Below, piece after piece: positions 35,327 to 44,318 of a stretch of DNA of 64,000 nucleotides. Positions within the stretch are counted from its first letter, which is position 1, and every line of letters starts with the position of its first letter. A program made the translations under genes and the position numbers. The notes below the pieces were generated by a model. It ran no database searches. It worked only from the letters and a program-made list of their open reading frames with translations, and was not told where the DNA came from. Source of the stretch: Bacteroidales bacterium (GTDB taxonomy: Bacteria > Bacteroidota > Bacteroidia > Bacteroidales > UBA932); contig VSOK01000007.1 in NCBI GenBank assembly GCA_009774765.1, positions 1 to 64,000 on the forward strand, written 5' to 3'.

Positions 35327-38300
35327 ATGAATGTATTATACAAAATATCTCTGACCGTATGTCTGTTTCTGATGCCTATGGTCGGATTCGGACAGACTCG
35401 CAACATAAGTGGTGTTGTCCTTGAAGATACTGACAAGGGAGCTTTCCCTGTCGTTGGTGCCGGTGTTATGGTCAAGGGTACCTCCAATGGTACTGTTACT
35501 GCGGAAGACGGCAGTTTCTCTATATCTGTGTCTGCGAAAGACATTTTGGAAATCAGCTCTTTGGGTTATGAAACGAAAGAGCTGACTGTATCGGGGAGAA
35601 GCTATTATGAGATTTATATGGAACCGGAAACCATGATGCTCGACCAGCTGGTTGTCGTCGGCTACGGTTCGATGAAGAAAAGTGACCTTGCCACTTCGAT
35701 AACTTCTGTAAATACGGAGGACATGAAAATATTTCCATCGTCCTCTGCCGCGGAAATGCTGCGTGGAAGGGCGGCGGGTGTCACTGTCACAAGCGGCTCG
35801 GGTCGTCCGGGTTCCGTTCCTTCTATTCAGATTCGTGGTACAAGGTCGATATCTGCAAGCAATACTCCTCTCTATGTCATTGACGGCAACGTAGCTTCGG
35901 ATACAGAGTTCGCCATGATCAATGCAGGTGACATAGAGTCCATAGAAATATTGAAGGATGCCGCTTCGCAGGCTATATATGGTGCACGTGCAAGCGACGG
36001 TGTCATCCTTGTAACTACAAAACGGGGCAAAGCGGGGGAGAGTACCGTGTCATACAGCGGATATGTCGGAGTGCAGACGCTTCACAGGAATTTTGATTTC
36101 TATGATACCGACGAATACATCGCAATGCGTCGTGAAGCGGTGGCGCATGACATGGGTATAATAGATGCTACTTCTGTCCCTATTTCCACCGTGCTTGCCG
36201 ATGACGTTATGGCTGAAGTCTACAAGAGCGGTGAGTTTGTCGATTGGGAAAGCCTGATGTTCAAGAAGGCGGCCTTGTACCATAGTCATGAACTGAGCTT
36301 CAAGGGCGGTACCGACAAACTGAAGGCTATGGCCAGCGTCGGTTATTTCAATCAGGATGGAATTATGAAAATCAATTCCGGTTATGAGAGGCTGAGCGCC
36401 AGGCTCAATCTTGACTATGAAGTGAAGAAGTGGTTGAAGATAGGAGCGAACACATCTTTCGGCTTTTCGCGACGGGATATTGAAAACGGAGCTTATTACC
36501 AGTTCATTACAAGGTCCCCTCTTTCCAGGATCTATGACAAGAACGGTGAATATGTTCCATACATCAACGGCAACAAGGACACGAATCCTATCTATAGTGC
36601 CCTCCATGACTTCCATGAAGAGAAGACCAACAATTACAGGATAAACGCGTTTGCAGACATAATGCCTTTCAAAGGTTTCACATATAGGTTCAATGTGTCC
36701 TATTACAACAGGGTGAGCGAAAACGGGCATTCGAGGGATTCATATTATCCGAACGGTGGAGGCTCCACGGCTTCCATAGATAATGTTACAAATGCGCAGA
36801 CTCTGATAGAGAACTCGATGAATTACAATGTTCCTATCCGGAATGAAGCCCATAGGCTGAACTTGACGGCAGTGCAGTCCGTGGACATGTCATTGCGTAA
36901 GACGCTCGGGTATTCAGTCGAGAACCTTCCTGTGGACAAGACATACAATTACATAGCCAACGGTGAGGTGACGGGCCAAAGGAGGCAGTATTCTGAAAAT
37001 AATCTTGTTTCTTTCATGATCCGAGCCCAATATAATCTCATGGAGAGGTACTTGTTCAATGTGGCTGTACGAAGGGACGGCTCCAGCCGCTTCGGGGCAG
37101 GGAACAAATGGGGAACATTCCCGTCATTCGCGTTTGCATGGCGTCTGTCCCAGGAAAATTTCCTCAAGAATGCCTCCTGGCTCAACAATCTGAAACTAAG
37201 GGCCAGCTACGGTATAGTGGGGAACCAGAATGGAATTGACAACTATGCAACCCTTGGAGTGGCGAAACCTATGCCCGGGGAGTTCGGTGACATTTACTAT
37301 ATGGGATATCTTCCTGGTATGGAACTTCCGAACAAGAATCTGAAGTGGGAGCAATCCGCGACGGCCAATGTGGGACTTGATTTCGGTTTCCTTGACAACA
37401 GGATTTCCGGTACTGTGGAATATTACAATACAAGGACAACCAACCTTCTTGTATCAAGGGCCCTTAACGCATCTCTCGGCTACACTTCCATGCTTGACAA
37501 CCTCGGCGAGACGAGAAGCCAGGGAGTGGATTTCAACGCCAATTTTGACATAATAAGGAAAGAAGGTCTCAACTGGAGCATTTCCACAAACCTCAGTGTC
37601 TTTGAAAACAGGATAGTCAAGATAGATGACAGGAAGGACGAGAACGGACACTATGTGAGCCAGCCGGGTAACGGCTGGATAATCGGTGCTCCTGTAAATG
37701 TCTATTATGACTATAAGTCTGACGGTATATACCAGTATGATGACTTCAATGTGTATAGTGACAGGGGCAATCTGTATTATGAACTTAAGCCGACAGTGGA
37801 TTCCGATGGGGATGGTGTCATGGATGCTGTCCTTGCACGTAACGATGTCGTGGAGCCTGGAAGCGTGAAGCTTCGCGACGTGAACTGCGACGGTAAGATA
37901 AATGAGGATGACAGGGTCGTATATAAGCGTGATCCTGATGCGACTCTTTCCATTTCCACGAATCTGAGTTGGAAAGGCTTTGACTTCTATATGGACTGGT
38001 ATGCCGTGATGGGAGGATATATCCTCAACCCTCTTATGTATGACGGGGAATATGGCGGGAACCTCAGGGGAAAGGCCAATGGTATGAAAGTGGACTATTG
38101 GACTCCATATCGTCCTTCAAAGAGTTTTCCCCGTCCATCTTTCGGTTCGGATATCCCTTATATGAAGACAATGGCATATCAGGACGCATCGTATGTCAGA
38201 CTACGCACCTTGCAGATAGGCTACACCATTCCGAAGAAGGCCTTGGACAAGATCTGGATTCAAAATTTGAGATTCTATGTGACGGCAACTAACTTGCTGA

Positions 38301-38395
38301 CTTTCACAAAGGTACTTTCATATAGTCCTGAAGTGACCGGAAATCTCTATCCTGAGCCCCATCAGACCGTGTTCGGTGTAAACATTACTTTCTAA
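35327..38395 (+). CDS. SusC-family TonB-dependent importer (GlcNAc PUL)
   Basis: This 1022-residue outer-membrane protein has a signal peptide ending FGQ (about residue 23), a carboxypeptidase-regulatory-like domain, LDQLVVVGYGSMKKSDL as TonB-box/plug start, and a barrel ending in GVNITF. It begins 12 bp after the GH18-like gene and is followed 14 bp later by susD. It would import oligosaccharides cut by the upstream enzymes. It is clearly distinct from the first SusC (plug and loops differ), so the two PULs are not recent duplicates. Confidence 0.95.
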   Translation: MNVLYKISLTVCLFLMPMVGFGQTRNISGVVLEDTDKGAFPVVGAGVMVKGTSNGTVTAEDGSFSISVSAKDILEISSLGYETKELTVSGRSYYEIYMEPETMMLDQLVVVGYGSMKKSDLATSITSVNTEDMKIFPSSSAAEMLRGRAAGVTVTSGSGRPGSVPSIQIRGTRSISASNTPLYVIDGNVASDTEFAMINAGDIESIEILKDAASQAIYGARASDGVILVTTKRGKAGESTVSYSGYVGVQTLHRNFDFYDTDEYIAMRREAVAHDMGIIDATSVPISTVLADDVMAEVYKSGEFVDWESLMFKKAALYHSHELSFKGGTDKLKAMASVGYFNQDGIMKINSGYERLSARLNLDYEVKKWLKIGANTSFGFSRRDIENGAYYQFITRSPLSRIYDKNGEYVPYINGNKDTNPIYSALHDFHEEKTNNYRINAFADIMPFKGFTYRFNVSYYNRVSENGHSRDSYYPNGGGSTASIDNVTNAQTLIENSMNYNVPIRNEAHRLNLTAVQSVDMSLRKTLGYSVENLPVDKTYNYIANGEVTGQRRQYSENNLVSFMIRAQYNLMERYLFNVAVRRDGSSRFGAGNKWGTFPSFAFAWRLSQENFLKNASWLNNLKLRASYGIVGNQNGIDNYATLGVAKPMPGEFGDIYYMGYLPGMELPNKNLKWEQSATANVGLDFGFLDNRISGTVEYYNTRTTNLLVSRALNASLGYTSMLDNLGETRSQGVDFNANFDIIRKEGLNWSISTNLSVFENRIVKIDDRKDENGHYVSQPGNGWIIGAPVNVYYDYKSDGIYQYDDFNVYSDRGNLYYELKPTVDSDGDGVMDAVLARNDVVEPGSVKLRDVNCDGKINEDDRVVYKRDPDATLSISTNLSWKGFDFYMDWYAVMGGYILNPLMYDGEYGGNLRGKANGMKVDYWTPYRPSKSFPRPSFGSDIPYMKTMAYQDASYVRLRTLQIGYTIPKKALDKIWIQNLRFYVTATNLLTFTKVLSYSPEVTGNLYPEPHQTVFGVNITF

Positions 38396-38408
38396 CAGCA
38401 TTATTGAG

Positions 38409-40040
38409 ATGAAAAAATATATATCATATTTCCTGATGATATCCGTGTCTGTCATGTATGCCTCATGTGACAGTCTGCTCAACCTTGAGTCGGAGACTTC
38501 CGTAACTGCCAACTGGCTGCAGACCGACAAGGAAGGTCTGAGAAGGGCGATAGCCGGACTCTATGTCTATGAAAGGGACAATATCGTGGACAACTCCAAT
38601 GAAAAGGGTATTGTCATTATACCCCAGTTGTTTGACTTCAATACGGATATTTTCCTCTTCAATGCCGGTAACTGGGCTTCTCTTGGCAGGCTTACTGACC
38701 TTACGCCTGATTCTGGAATACTGAATGACTATTGGATTTTCTGGTATGGAGTTATAGGAAGGGCGAATGAAATTATAGAATCTGCAAAAAGACTTGGTCT
38801 TGAAGACCCTGAGGTCAAGTCTGTCTATGGAGAAGCTTGCCTGTTCAGGGCGCGGTCGTATTTTGAATTGTGGAAAAGGTTTGAGCGCATATACCTGAAT
38901 ACGGATCCTACGGAGATTTCAAATCTCGAAAGGACATACAGACCGGCCACTAAGGAGGAGGTTTTCACCCTTCTCAAGGACGACCTGGATGATGCCATAG
39001 ATGCCCTGTCGTATGAAATCCCGACATACAATAACGGTGTGATGTATGGAAGGTATACAAAGGCTACCGCGAAGCATGTACGTGCTCAGGTGGCAATGTG
39101 GGAAAACGATTGGGATTGTGTGATATCCCAGACTGAGGATATTCTCCGTGACGCCAAAGGGATTACGGAACTTGAAGAGGACCCGGCCGTAGTCTTCTCT
39201 TCAGAGGAGTTGAGGTCCAAGGAGATATTGTATGCCTACCAATTTTCAAAGAACGTCGGAGGCGGAGGGGTCCTGAGCGGTACGGCCTTGAAAGGTCATC
39301 CGGTTCCTGTGTATGTGACTTCCCAATACTCAAGTGTAGCGGGAACGATATGTGCTGCAGAGCAAGGGGGATTCGGATATGGCCGTGACTATCCTAACAT
39401 GCACCTTCTTGAAATGTATGGACCGAAAGACAAGCGCCTTGACTGCTATTTCGTGACCAAATTCTATTATAATGACCCTAAATCACCGAATTTTGGCAAG
39501 GAGATAGTTCCGGGGAGCGGAAACGGCACGCAGCCGTCGGTATATATAACCAATATACATCCTATGAGCCGGAAGCATGCTGACTATTGGACAAATTCCG
39601 ACGATCCTGAGAGGAAGACAAGCTTCCGTGACCTTGTGGTGTATCGTCTTGCCGAGACCGTGCTGATGTGTTCGGAGGCTTATTTGCATAAAGGTGAGAA
39701 TGAACTTGCGGTAAAATATTTCAATATGACATACGGACGTGCCGGGAATGATCCTTTTGTAGGGACACTTACGCTTGAGGACTTGCTTGACGAGTATGCG
39801 AGGGAACTTAACTTTGAAGGAGTCAGATGGCCTCTTTTGAAGCGTTTGGGATTGCTCGGGGAATATTGCAGGAAATATGAGGGTGAGTCAATGGCGGAAA
39901 ATCCTCATCTGAACAAGGATTATACTTTTGCGAGACAGAATTTCGTGATTGGAAAGCATGAATGTTGGCCAATACCGAGCAATCAGATTCTTCTTATGGG
40001 AGGTTCTTCCGTATATCCGCAGAATGAAGGTTGGAACTAA
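38409..40040 (+). CDS. SusD/RagB-family lipoprotein (GlcNAc PUL)
   Basis: This 543-residue lipoprotein (Cys20 in YASC) has the SusD helical fold and the C-terminal LDEYARELNFEGVRWPLLKR signature (quoted in part). It acts as the surface lid of the adjacent SusC. It is tightly spaced with susC before it and the surface lipoprotein after it. Length is normal for the family. Confidence 0.94.
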   Translation: MKKYISYFLMISVSVMYASCDSLLNLESETSVTANWLQTDKEGLRRAIAGLYVYERDNIVDNSNEKGIVIIPQLFDFNTDIFLFNAGNWASLGRLTDLTPDSGILNDYWIFWYGVIGRANEIIESAKRLGLEDPEVKSVYGEACLFRARSYFELWKRFERIYLNTDPTEISNLERTYRPATKEEVFTLLKDDLDDAIDALSYEIPTYNNGVMYGRYTKATAKHVRAQVAMWENDWDCVISQTEDILRDAKGITELEEDPAVVFSSEELRSKEILYAYQFSKNVGGGGVLSGTALKGHPVPVYVTSQYSSVAGTICAAEQGGFGYGRDYPNMHLLEMYGPKDKRLDCYFVTKFYYNDPKSPNFGKEIVPGSGNGTQPSVYITNIHPMSRKHADYWTNSDDPERKTSFRDLVVYRLAETVLMCSEAYLHKGENELAVKYFNMTYGRAGNDPFVGTLTLEDLLDEYARELNFEGVRWPLLKRLGLLGEYCRKYEGESMAENPHLNKDYTFARQNFVIGKHECWPIPSNQILLMGGSSVYPQNEGWN

Positions 40041-40052
40041 TAACTGACAGAT

Positions 40053-41666
40053 ATGAAAACATTGAGAATTTTATATGCCTTGATGGCGTTTGTAGCCTTG
40101 TCGCCTGCATGCACAAAGGTTGGTCAGATGCCGGACCGTTTCAATATAGATGCGACTGATATTATGCTTGTGGACCACAAGGAGGGTTCCACCGATATCC
40201 TTCTTGCGACCAACCGTGATCCGGTGGCTATGGTGGAGGAGGCATCTCGGGAATGGCTTTCTGCTGAGATTACACCTCGTTGCCTGACTTTGTCATATAC
40301 TGAAAATATTTTACAGGAAGAAAGGACCGGCAAGGTGCAGATACAGGCCGGAAGCATACAGATTGTCGTTTCTGTCACTCAGCCTGGATTCGTGTCCACC
40401 GAACCGGGTCCGGATCCGAAAGACACTTATGAATTGTACGACCTGTATTATGAGGACGGGAATGTTATGGGTGTTGTATTCTGGACTTCCGAAGACGGTA
40501 AGTCCGCTTTGGTCATAAGTCTTGACAGGACACCGGCTTTTGTCCCGTGGTCGTATGACGGTACCAATGTTATAGGGACAGGTGCGGACGATGGCGCTGA
40601 AAATACTGCATTGTTGCGTGCGAGTGCCGAGGCCACGGCGATACCGGCATTGGATTTCTGTGATGAGCATGGAGAAGGTTGGTATTGGCCTGCAATAAAT
40701 GAGATGGTCACCTTGTTTGAAGTATATAACGGGACGTCTTACGATGATGCCACAAAGAGCGAACCGGACAAAATTACAGATGCGGAGAAAGCGGCGAGGG
40801 CTAAATTTGATAAGCTTTTGACGGACAATGGAGGAACCGCTATGAATACTGCGGTGGAAACGGATAGGGGAGACCAGTATTGGACAAGTACCGAACAGAC
40901 TTTCACGGATGGGGTTACCTATGGCTCGTCGTTCCGTTTCGGTAAGGCCTATGCTTCCGGAGCTGGGGATATGATGGTGAAGACTAAAGCGACCAGATAT
41001 GTCCGTGCCGTAAAAGCCGTACCTTATACCGGAGAAGTGGGCCCGGGGCCGGCCGAGACCAAATTCCCGTTGTATAAGGAAAATGACAAGAATGCAGGCA
41101 TTGTATATTGGACATCGGAGGACGGTAAGACTTCAAAGGTGCTGAGCCTTCAGAGGACGGACCAGATAGCATGGTCATACAATGGGGAAAACATCATAGG
41201 GTGTTCGGATAAGGATGACGGAATCAAAAATATGTCAGTGATAGAAACAAGTCCGGAAGTTGCAGATATCCCAGCCTTCGGCTTCTGCAAGTCGCTTGGT
41301 GAGGGATGGTATTGGCCGGCCATAAATGAGATGCGTGGTGTCTTTGAGGCGTATAACGGAAAACCTTACGAGGAAAAAGGTAATGTGTTCCCTTCTGAGA
41401 TTTCTGACGCTGAAAAGGAAGCCAGGGCAGCCTTTGATCTTTCGCTGACTACTTATGGCGGCGTTGCCATGAATCTGGCCGGACCTTCAGAAAAAGGTGA
41501 CAGGTATTGGTCCAGCACGGAATACTATTATGCGAAGGATGACAAGTATTATGGGTCGTTCATGCAGTTCGGAAAAGCTTACATGTCCGGTCCTGCCGAC
41601 CAATCGTCCAAAACTCAGTCTTCCGAACGCTACGCCCGTTGCATAAAGGTGATATCGAACGAATAG
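40053..41666 (+). CDS. Surface lipoprotein with BACON-like domain and two repeated modules
   Basis: This is a 537-residue lipoprotein (Cys20 in SPAC) in the SusE position. An N-terminal BACON-like beta domain (about 30-115, WLSAEITPRCLTLSYTEN) is followed by two copies of a module of about 200 residues. Each copy contains WTSEDGK, GEGWYWPAINEM and RYWSSTE or QYWTSTE and ends in a YxRxxK element, so it arose by internal duplication. The module resembles DUF1566, found in surface and adhesion proteins. It probably binds glycan beside SusC/SusD. It is the last gene of the operon before a strong hairpin. Confidence 0.78.
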   Translation: MKTLRILYALMAFVALSPACTKVGQMPDRFNIDATDIMLVDHKEGSTDILLATNRDPVAMVEEASREWLSAEITPRCLTLSYTENILQEERTGKVQIQAGSIQIVVSVTQPGFVSTEPGPDPKDTYELYDLYYEDGNVMGVVFWTSEDGKSALVISLDRTPAFVPWSYDGTNVIGTGADDGAENTALLRASAEATAIPALDFCDEHGEGWYWPAINEMVTLFEVYNGTSYDDATKSEPDKITDAEKAARAKFDKLLTDNGGTAMNTAVETDRGDQYWTSTEQTFTDGVTYGSSFRFGKAYASGAGDMMVKTKATRYVRAVKAVPYTGEVGPGPAETKFPLYKENDKNAGIVYWTSEDGKTSKVLSLQRTDQIAWSYNGENIIGCSDKDDGIKNMSVIETSPEVADIPAFGFCKSLGEGWYWPAINEMRGVFEAYNGKPYEEKGNVFPSEISDAEKEARAAFDLSLTTYGGVAMNLAGPSEKGDRYWSSTEYYYAKDDKYYGSFMQFGKAYMSGPADQSSKTQSSERYARCIKVISNE

Positions 41667-41726
41667 ACTGCCTGCCGACGTGTCGGACGACCAGGGGGTT
41701 CTTGCAATGTGGTGAAACTCAATGTG

Positions 41727-41768
41727 TTGTAAAACAGTATATCCTATATAAGGTATACTGTTTTACAA
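41727..41768. terminator. Long perfect hairpin ending the GlcNAc operon
   Basis: A 15-bp perfect stem (TTGTAAAACAGTATA with TATACTGTTTTACAA, 12-nt loop) lies 60 bp after the last operon gene. The TTTTACAA tail and AT-rich stem fit an intrinsic terminator. The core is shared with the hairpin at 44246-44285. Confidence 0.75.
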
Positions 41769-41864
41769 TTGGTTGACAGACAGCGCGTTGTGAGGACCCA
41801 CCCTGTGGGCAAGTCCGGCGTGTGTGGCGTCGGACATACGATTGAAGTTGTTGTCGGATGATGT

Positions 41865-41897
41865 TGTTCCCGATTTGTAATATTCTTACTATCTTTG
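41865..41897 (+). promoter_or_regulatory. Promoter of tgt
   Basis: The -7 box TATCTTTG at 41890-41897 is preceded by TTG at 41865-41867, a 22-bp spacing. The tgt ATG lies 55 bp downstream. Confidence 0.55.
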
Positions 41898-41952
41898 GGC
41901 GCTAATATCTCGGATATGTCTTTGACTTGTTTGAGAAAGTGTATAAAGATAG

Positions 41953-43089
41953 ATGAAATTTGTAAAAACAGCGACAGACCCGCAGTCAAGTGCGAGATGT
42001 GGAGTCATAACGACTGACCATGGAGAGATAGAAACCCCTATTTTCATGCCGGTAGGCACTGTGGGGTCAGTTAAGGGTATATATCATAGGGACTTGAAGG
42101 AGGATATCAAGGCGGAAATCATCCTTGGAAACACATACCATCTCTATCTCAGGCCCGGGCTTGATGTGCTGAAGGCGGCTGGAGGATTGCACAAGTTCAT
42201 ATCCTGGGACAGGCCTATGCTGACAGACAGCGGAGGTTTTCAGGTATTCTCCCTGTCCCCGATAAGGAAGTTTGCAAAAGACGGGAGCGGAGTGACGTTC
42301 ACATCCCATATAGACGGCTCGAAGCATGTCTTCACTCCTGAAAACAATATGGATACCCAGCGCATTATCGGGGCTGACATCGTCATGGCCCTTGACGAAT
42401 GCACGCCGGGGGACGCTTCATACGACTATGCGAAGAAGTCGCTTAAGATGACGCAGTCCTGGCTGGAAAGGTGCATAAAGAGGTTTGACAGTACTGAGCC
42501 TTTGTACGGGTATTCACAGACTCTGTTTCCGATTGTGCAGGGATGCGTATATCCTGATCTGCGCAGGGCTGCCGTTGAGCACGCCGCTTCGTTCGACCGT
42601 GAGGGATATGCCATCGGAGGACTGGCCGTAGGGGAGCCGACGGAAAAGATGTATGAGATGCTTGAAGTCGTATGTCCTATACTTCCGGATGACAGACCGC
42701 GCTATCTTATGGGAGTCGGAACTCCAGCGAACCTTCTGGAGGGAATAGCGCGCGGTGTGGATATGTTCGACTGTGTGATGCCTACCCGCAACGGGCGAAA
42801 TGCGATGCTGTTCACCTGGGACGGAATAATGAATATGCGCAACAGGAAATGGGCGGATGATTTCTCGCCTATAGACCCTAAGGGTACTTCCTTTGTGGAC
42901 CATACATATACCAAGGCATATTTGAGACATCTGTTCATAGCAGGTGAAATATTTGCCGGACAGATAGCAAGCGAGCATAATCTCGCATTTTATCTTGACC
43001 TTGTCCGTGAAGCGCGCAAGCATATCGTAGCCGGAGATTTCAAGGCCTGGAAAGATGCGGTTGTTCCGAAACTTATGACAAGACTCTGA
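41953..43089 (+). CDS. tgt: Queuine tRNA-ribosyltransferase
   Basis: This 378-residue enzyme exchanges guanine 34 for preQ1 in tRNAs for Asp, Asn, His and Tyr. It has DSGGFQVFSL with the general base Asp, GGLAVGEP, and FDCVMPTRNGRNA with the nucleophile Asp. The zinc-binding region that reads CxCxxC in E. coli and Zymomonas is here IDPKGTSFVDHTYTKAYLRH, with all three cysteines replaced, while the later His in SEHNLAFY remains. From memory, other Bacteroidetes enzymes show the same loss, so the gene is probably functional. It is followed 16 bp later by a permease gene. Confidence 0.96.
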   Translation: MKFVKTATDPQSSARCGVITTDHGEIETPIFMPVGTVGSVKGIYHRDLKEDIKAEIILGNTYHLYLRPGLDVLKAAGGLHKFISWDRPMLTDSGGFQVFSLSPIRKFAKDGSGVTFTSHIDGSKHVFTPENNMDTQRIIGADIVMALDECTPGDASYDYAKKSLKMTQSWLERCIKRFDSTEPLYGYSQTLFPIVQGCVYPDLRRAAVEHAASFDREGYAIGGLAVGEPTEKMYEMLEVVCPILPDDRPRYLMGVGTPANLLEGIARGVDMFDCVMPTRNGRNAMLFTWDGIMNMRNRKWADDFSPIDPKGTSFVDHTYTKAYLRHLFIAGEIFAGQIASEHNLAFYLDLVREARKHIVAGDFKAWKDAVVPKLMTRL

Positions 43090-43105
43090 TTTATAGAAAG
43101 CCGCG

Positions 43106-44209
43106 ATGTTTGAGAATTTTAGACTGAAGCCGAAGATACTCGATGCCTATATCGTAAAGAAGTTCATATTGACCTTCTTTATCGCTTTGCTGCTGATTAT
43201 CGGTATCGTGATAATATTTGACATAAGTGAGAAGATAGATGATTTCGTAAGCAAGGAAGCTCCTTTGAGGGCGATAATCTTTGATTATTATGTCAATTTC
43301 GTTCCGTATTTCATGAATATGTTCAGTCCGCTGTTCGTGTTCATTACGGTGATTTTCTTCACTTCCAAGATGGCGGCGAATTCTGAGATAGTGGCGATTC
43401 TGTCCTGCGGAATCAGTTTTCACAGGATGATGGTGCCTTATATGTTCTCGGCCGCTCTCATTGCCCTGTTTTCACTCTGTCTCAATCTGTTCGTAATCCC
43501 GAAGGCCAATGAGGAACGTGTGGCTTTCGAGGCCAAATATATCAAAGGCAATACGACTACTACAGGAAGGAATGTACATTACCAGATTTCTCCCGGTGAA
43601 TTTGTTTTTGTGGAGTCGTTCAGTACCTGGAACAATACGGCATACCGTTTTACGCTGGAAAAGATCGAGGACAACAAGATGGTGTCGAAGATTTCTGCGG
43701 AGACGGCCGTCTGGGACAGCACTTTCAACGGATGGACTCTGAAAAAATATTTTATCAGGGAATATAGCGGTGACCTTGAGGACCATGTCCGGAGCGGAGC
43801 CAAGCTGGACACTGTCATAAATCTTACGGTCAGCGATTTCTATATGCGGAAAAACACTGTCGAGAGTCTTTCGTACAATGAGCTCAACAATCTTATCGCA
43901 GTCCAGAAAATGCGCGGTGACGCCAATGTGAAATATGCCCTGATTGAGAAGCATACACGTTTCGCCCTGCCGTTTTCCGCATTTATCCTTACCATTATGG
44001 GAGTGGCCCTGTCGTCCAAGAAGAGACGCGGAGGCATAGGCTGGAATATCGGTATCGGTATCGCTCTGGCCTTTACATATATACTTTTCCTGCGGTTCAG
44101 CCAGATGTTCGTGCATACGGGCGTTCTGCCTCCAGGCATAGCCCTGTGGGTGCCTAATATACTTTATGTGCTGATTGCAGGATTCCTGTACAGGATCGCT
44201 CCGAAATAA
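43106..44209 (+). CDS. LptF/LptG-family lipopolysaccharide export permease
   Basis: This 367-residue inner-membrane protein of the YjgP/YjgQ family has three N-terminal membrane segments (FILTFFIALLLIIGIVIIF first), a periplasmic beta domain (about 140-265) and three C-terminal segments with SSKKRRGGIGWNIGIGI. LptF and LptG form the membrane part of the transporter that extracts LPS for delivery to the LptA bridge. A second family member is fused to Fmt at 47397-49862. The two together could make the F and G subunits, but which is which cannot be told here. Confidence 0.9.
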   Translation: MFENFRLKPKILDAYIVKKFILTFFIALLLIIGIVIIFDISEKIDDFVSKEAPLRAIIFDYYVNFVPYFMNMFSPLFVFITVIFFTSKMAANSEIVAILSCGISFHRMMVPYMFSAALIALFSLCLNLFVIPKANEERVAFEAKYIKGNTTTTGRNVHYQISPGEFVFVESFSTWNNTAYRFTLEKIEDNKMVSKISAETAVWDSTFNGWTLKKYFIREYSGDLEDHVRSGAKLDTVINLTVSDFYMRKNTVESLSYNELNNLIAVQKMRGDANVKYALIEKHTRFALPFSAFILTIMGVALSSKKRRGGIGWNIGIGIALAFTYILFLRFSQMFVHTGVLPPGIALWVPNILYVLIAGFLYRIAPK

Positions 44210-44245
44210 CATAATGACTTTGTAATGGCCTTATGGCCAATAAAC

Positions 44246-44285
44246 TATAAACCAGTATATTGCCGAAGCAGTATACTGGTTTATA
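44246..44285. terminator. Bidirectional terminator hairpin
   Basis: A perfect 14-bp stem (TATAAACCAGTATA / TATACTGGTTTATA, 12-nt loop) lies between the convergent permease and ilvE genes. The central CAGTATA/TATACTG is identical to the core of the hairpin at 41727-41768. Confidence 0.75.
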
Positions 44286-44318
44286 AATATCGGATGTATG
44301 GACAGTGGCTGACTGGTC

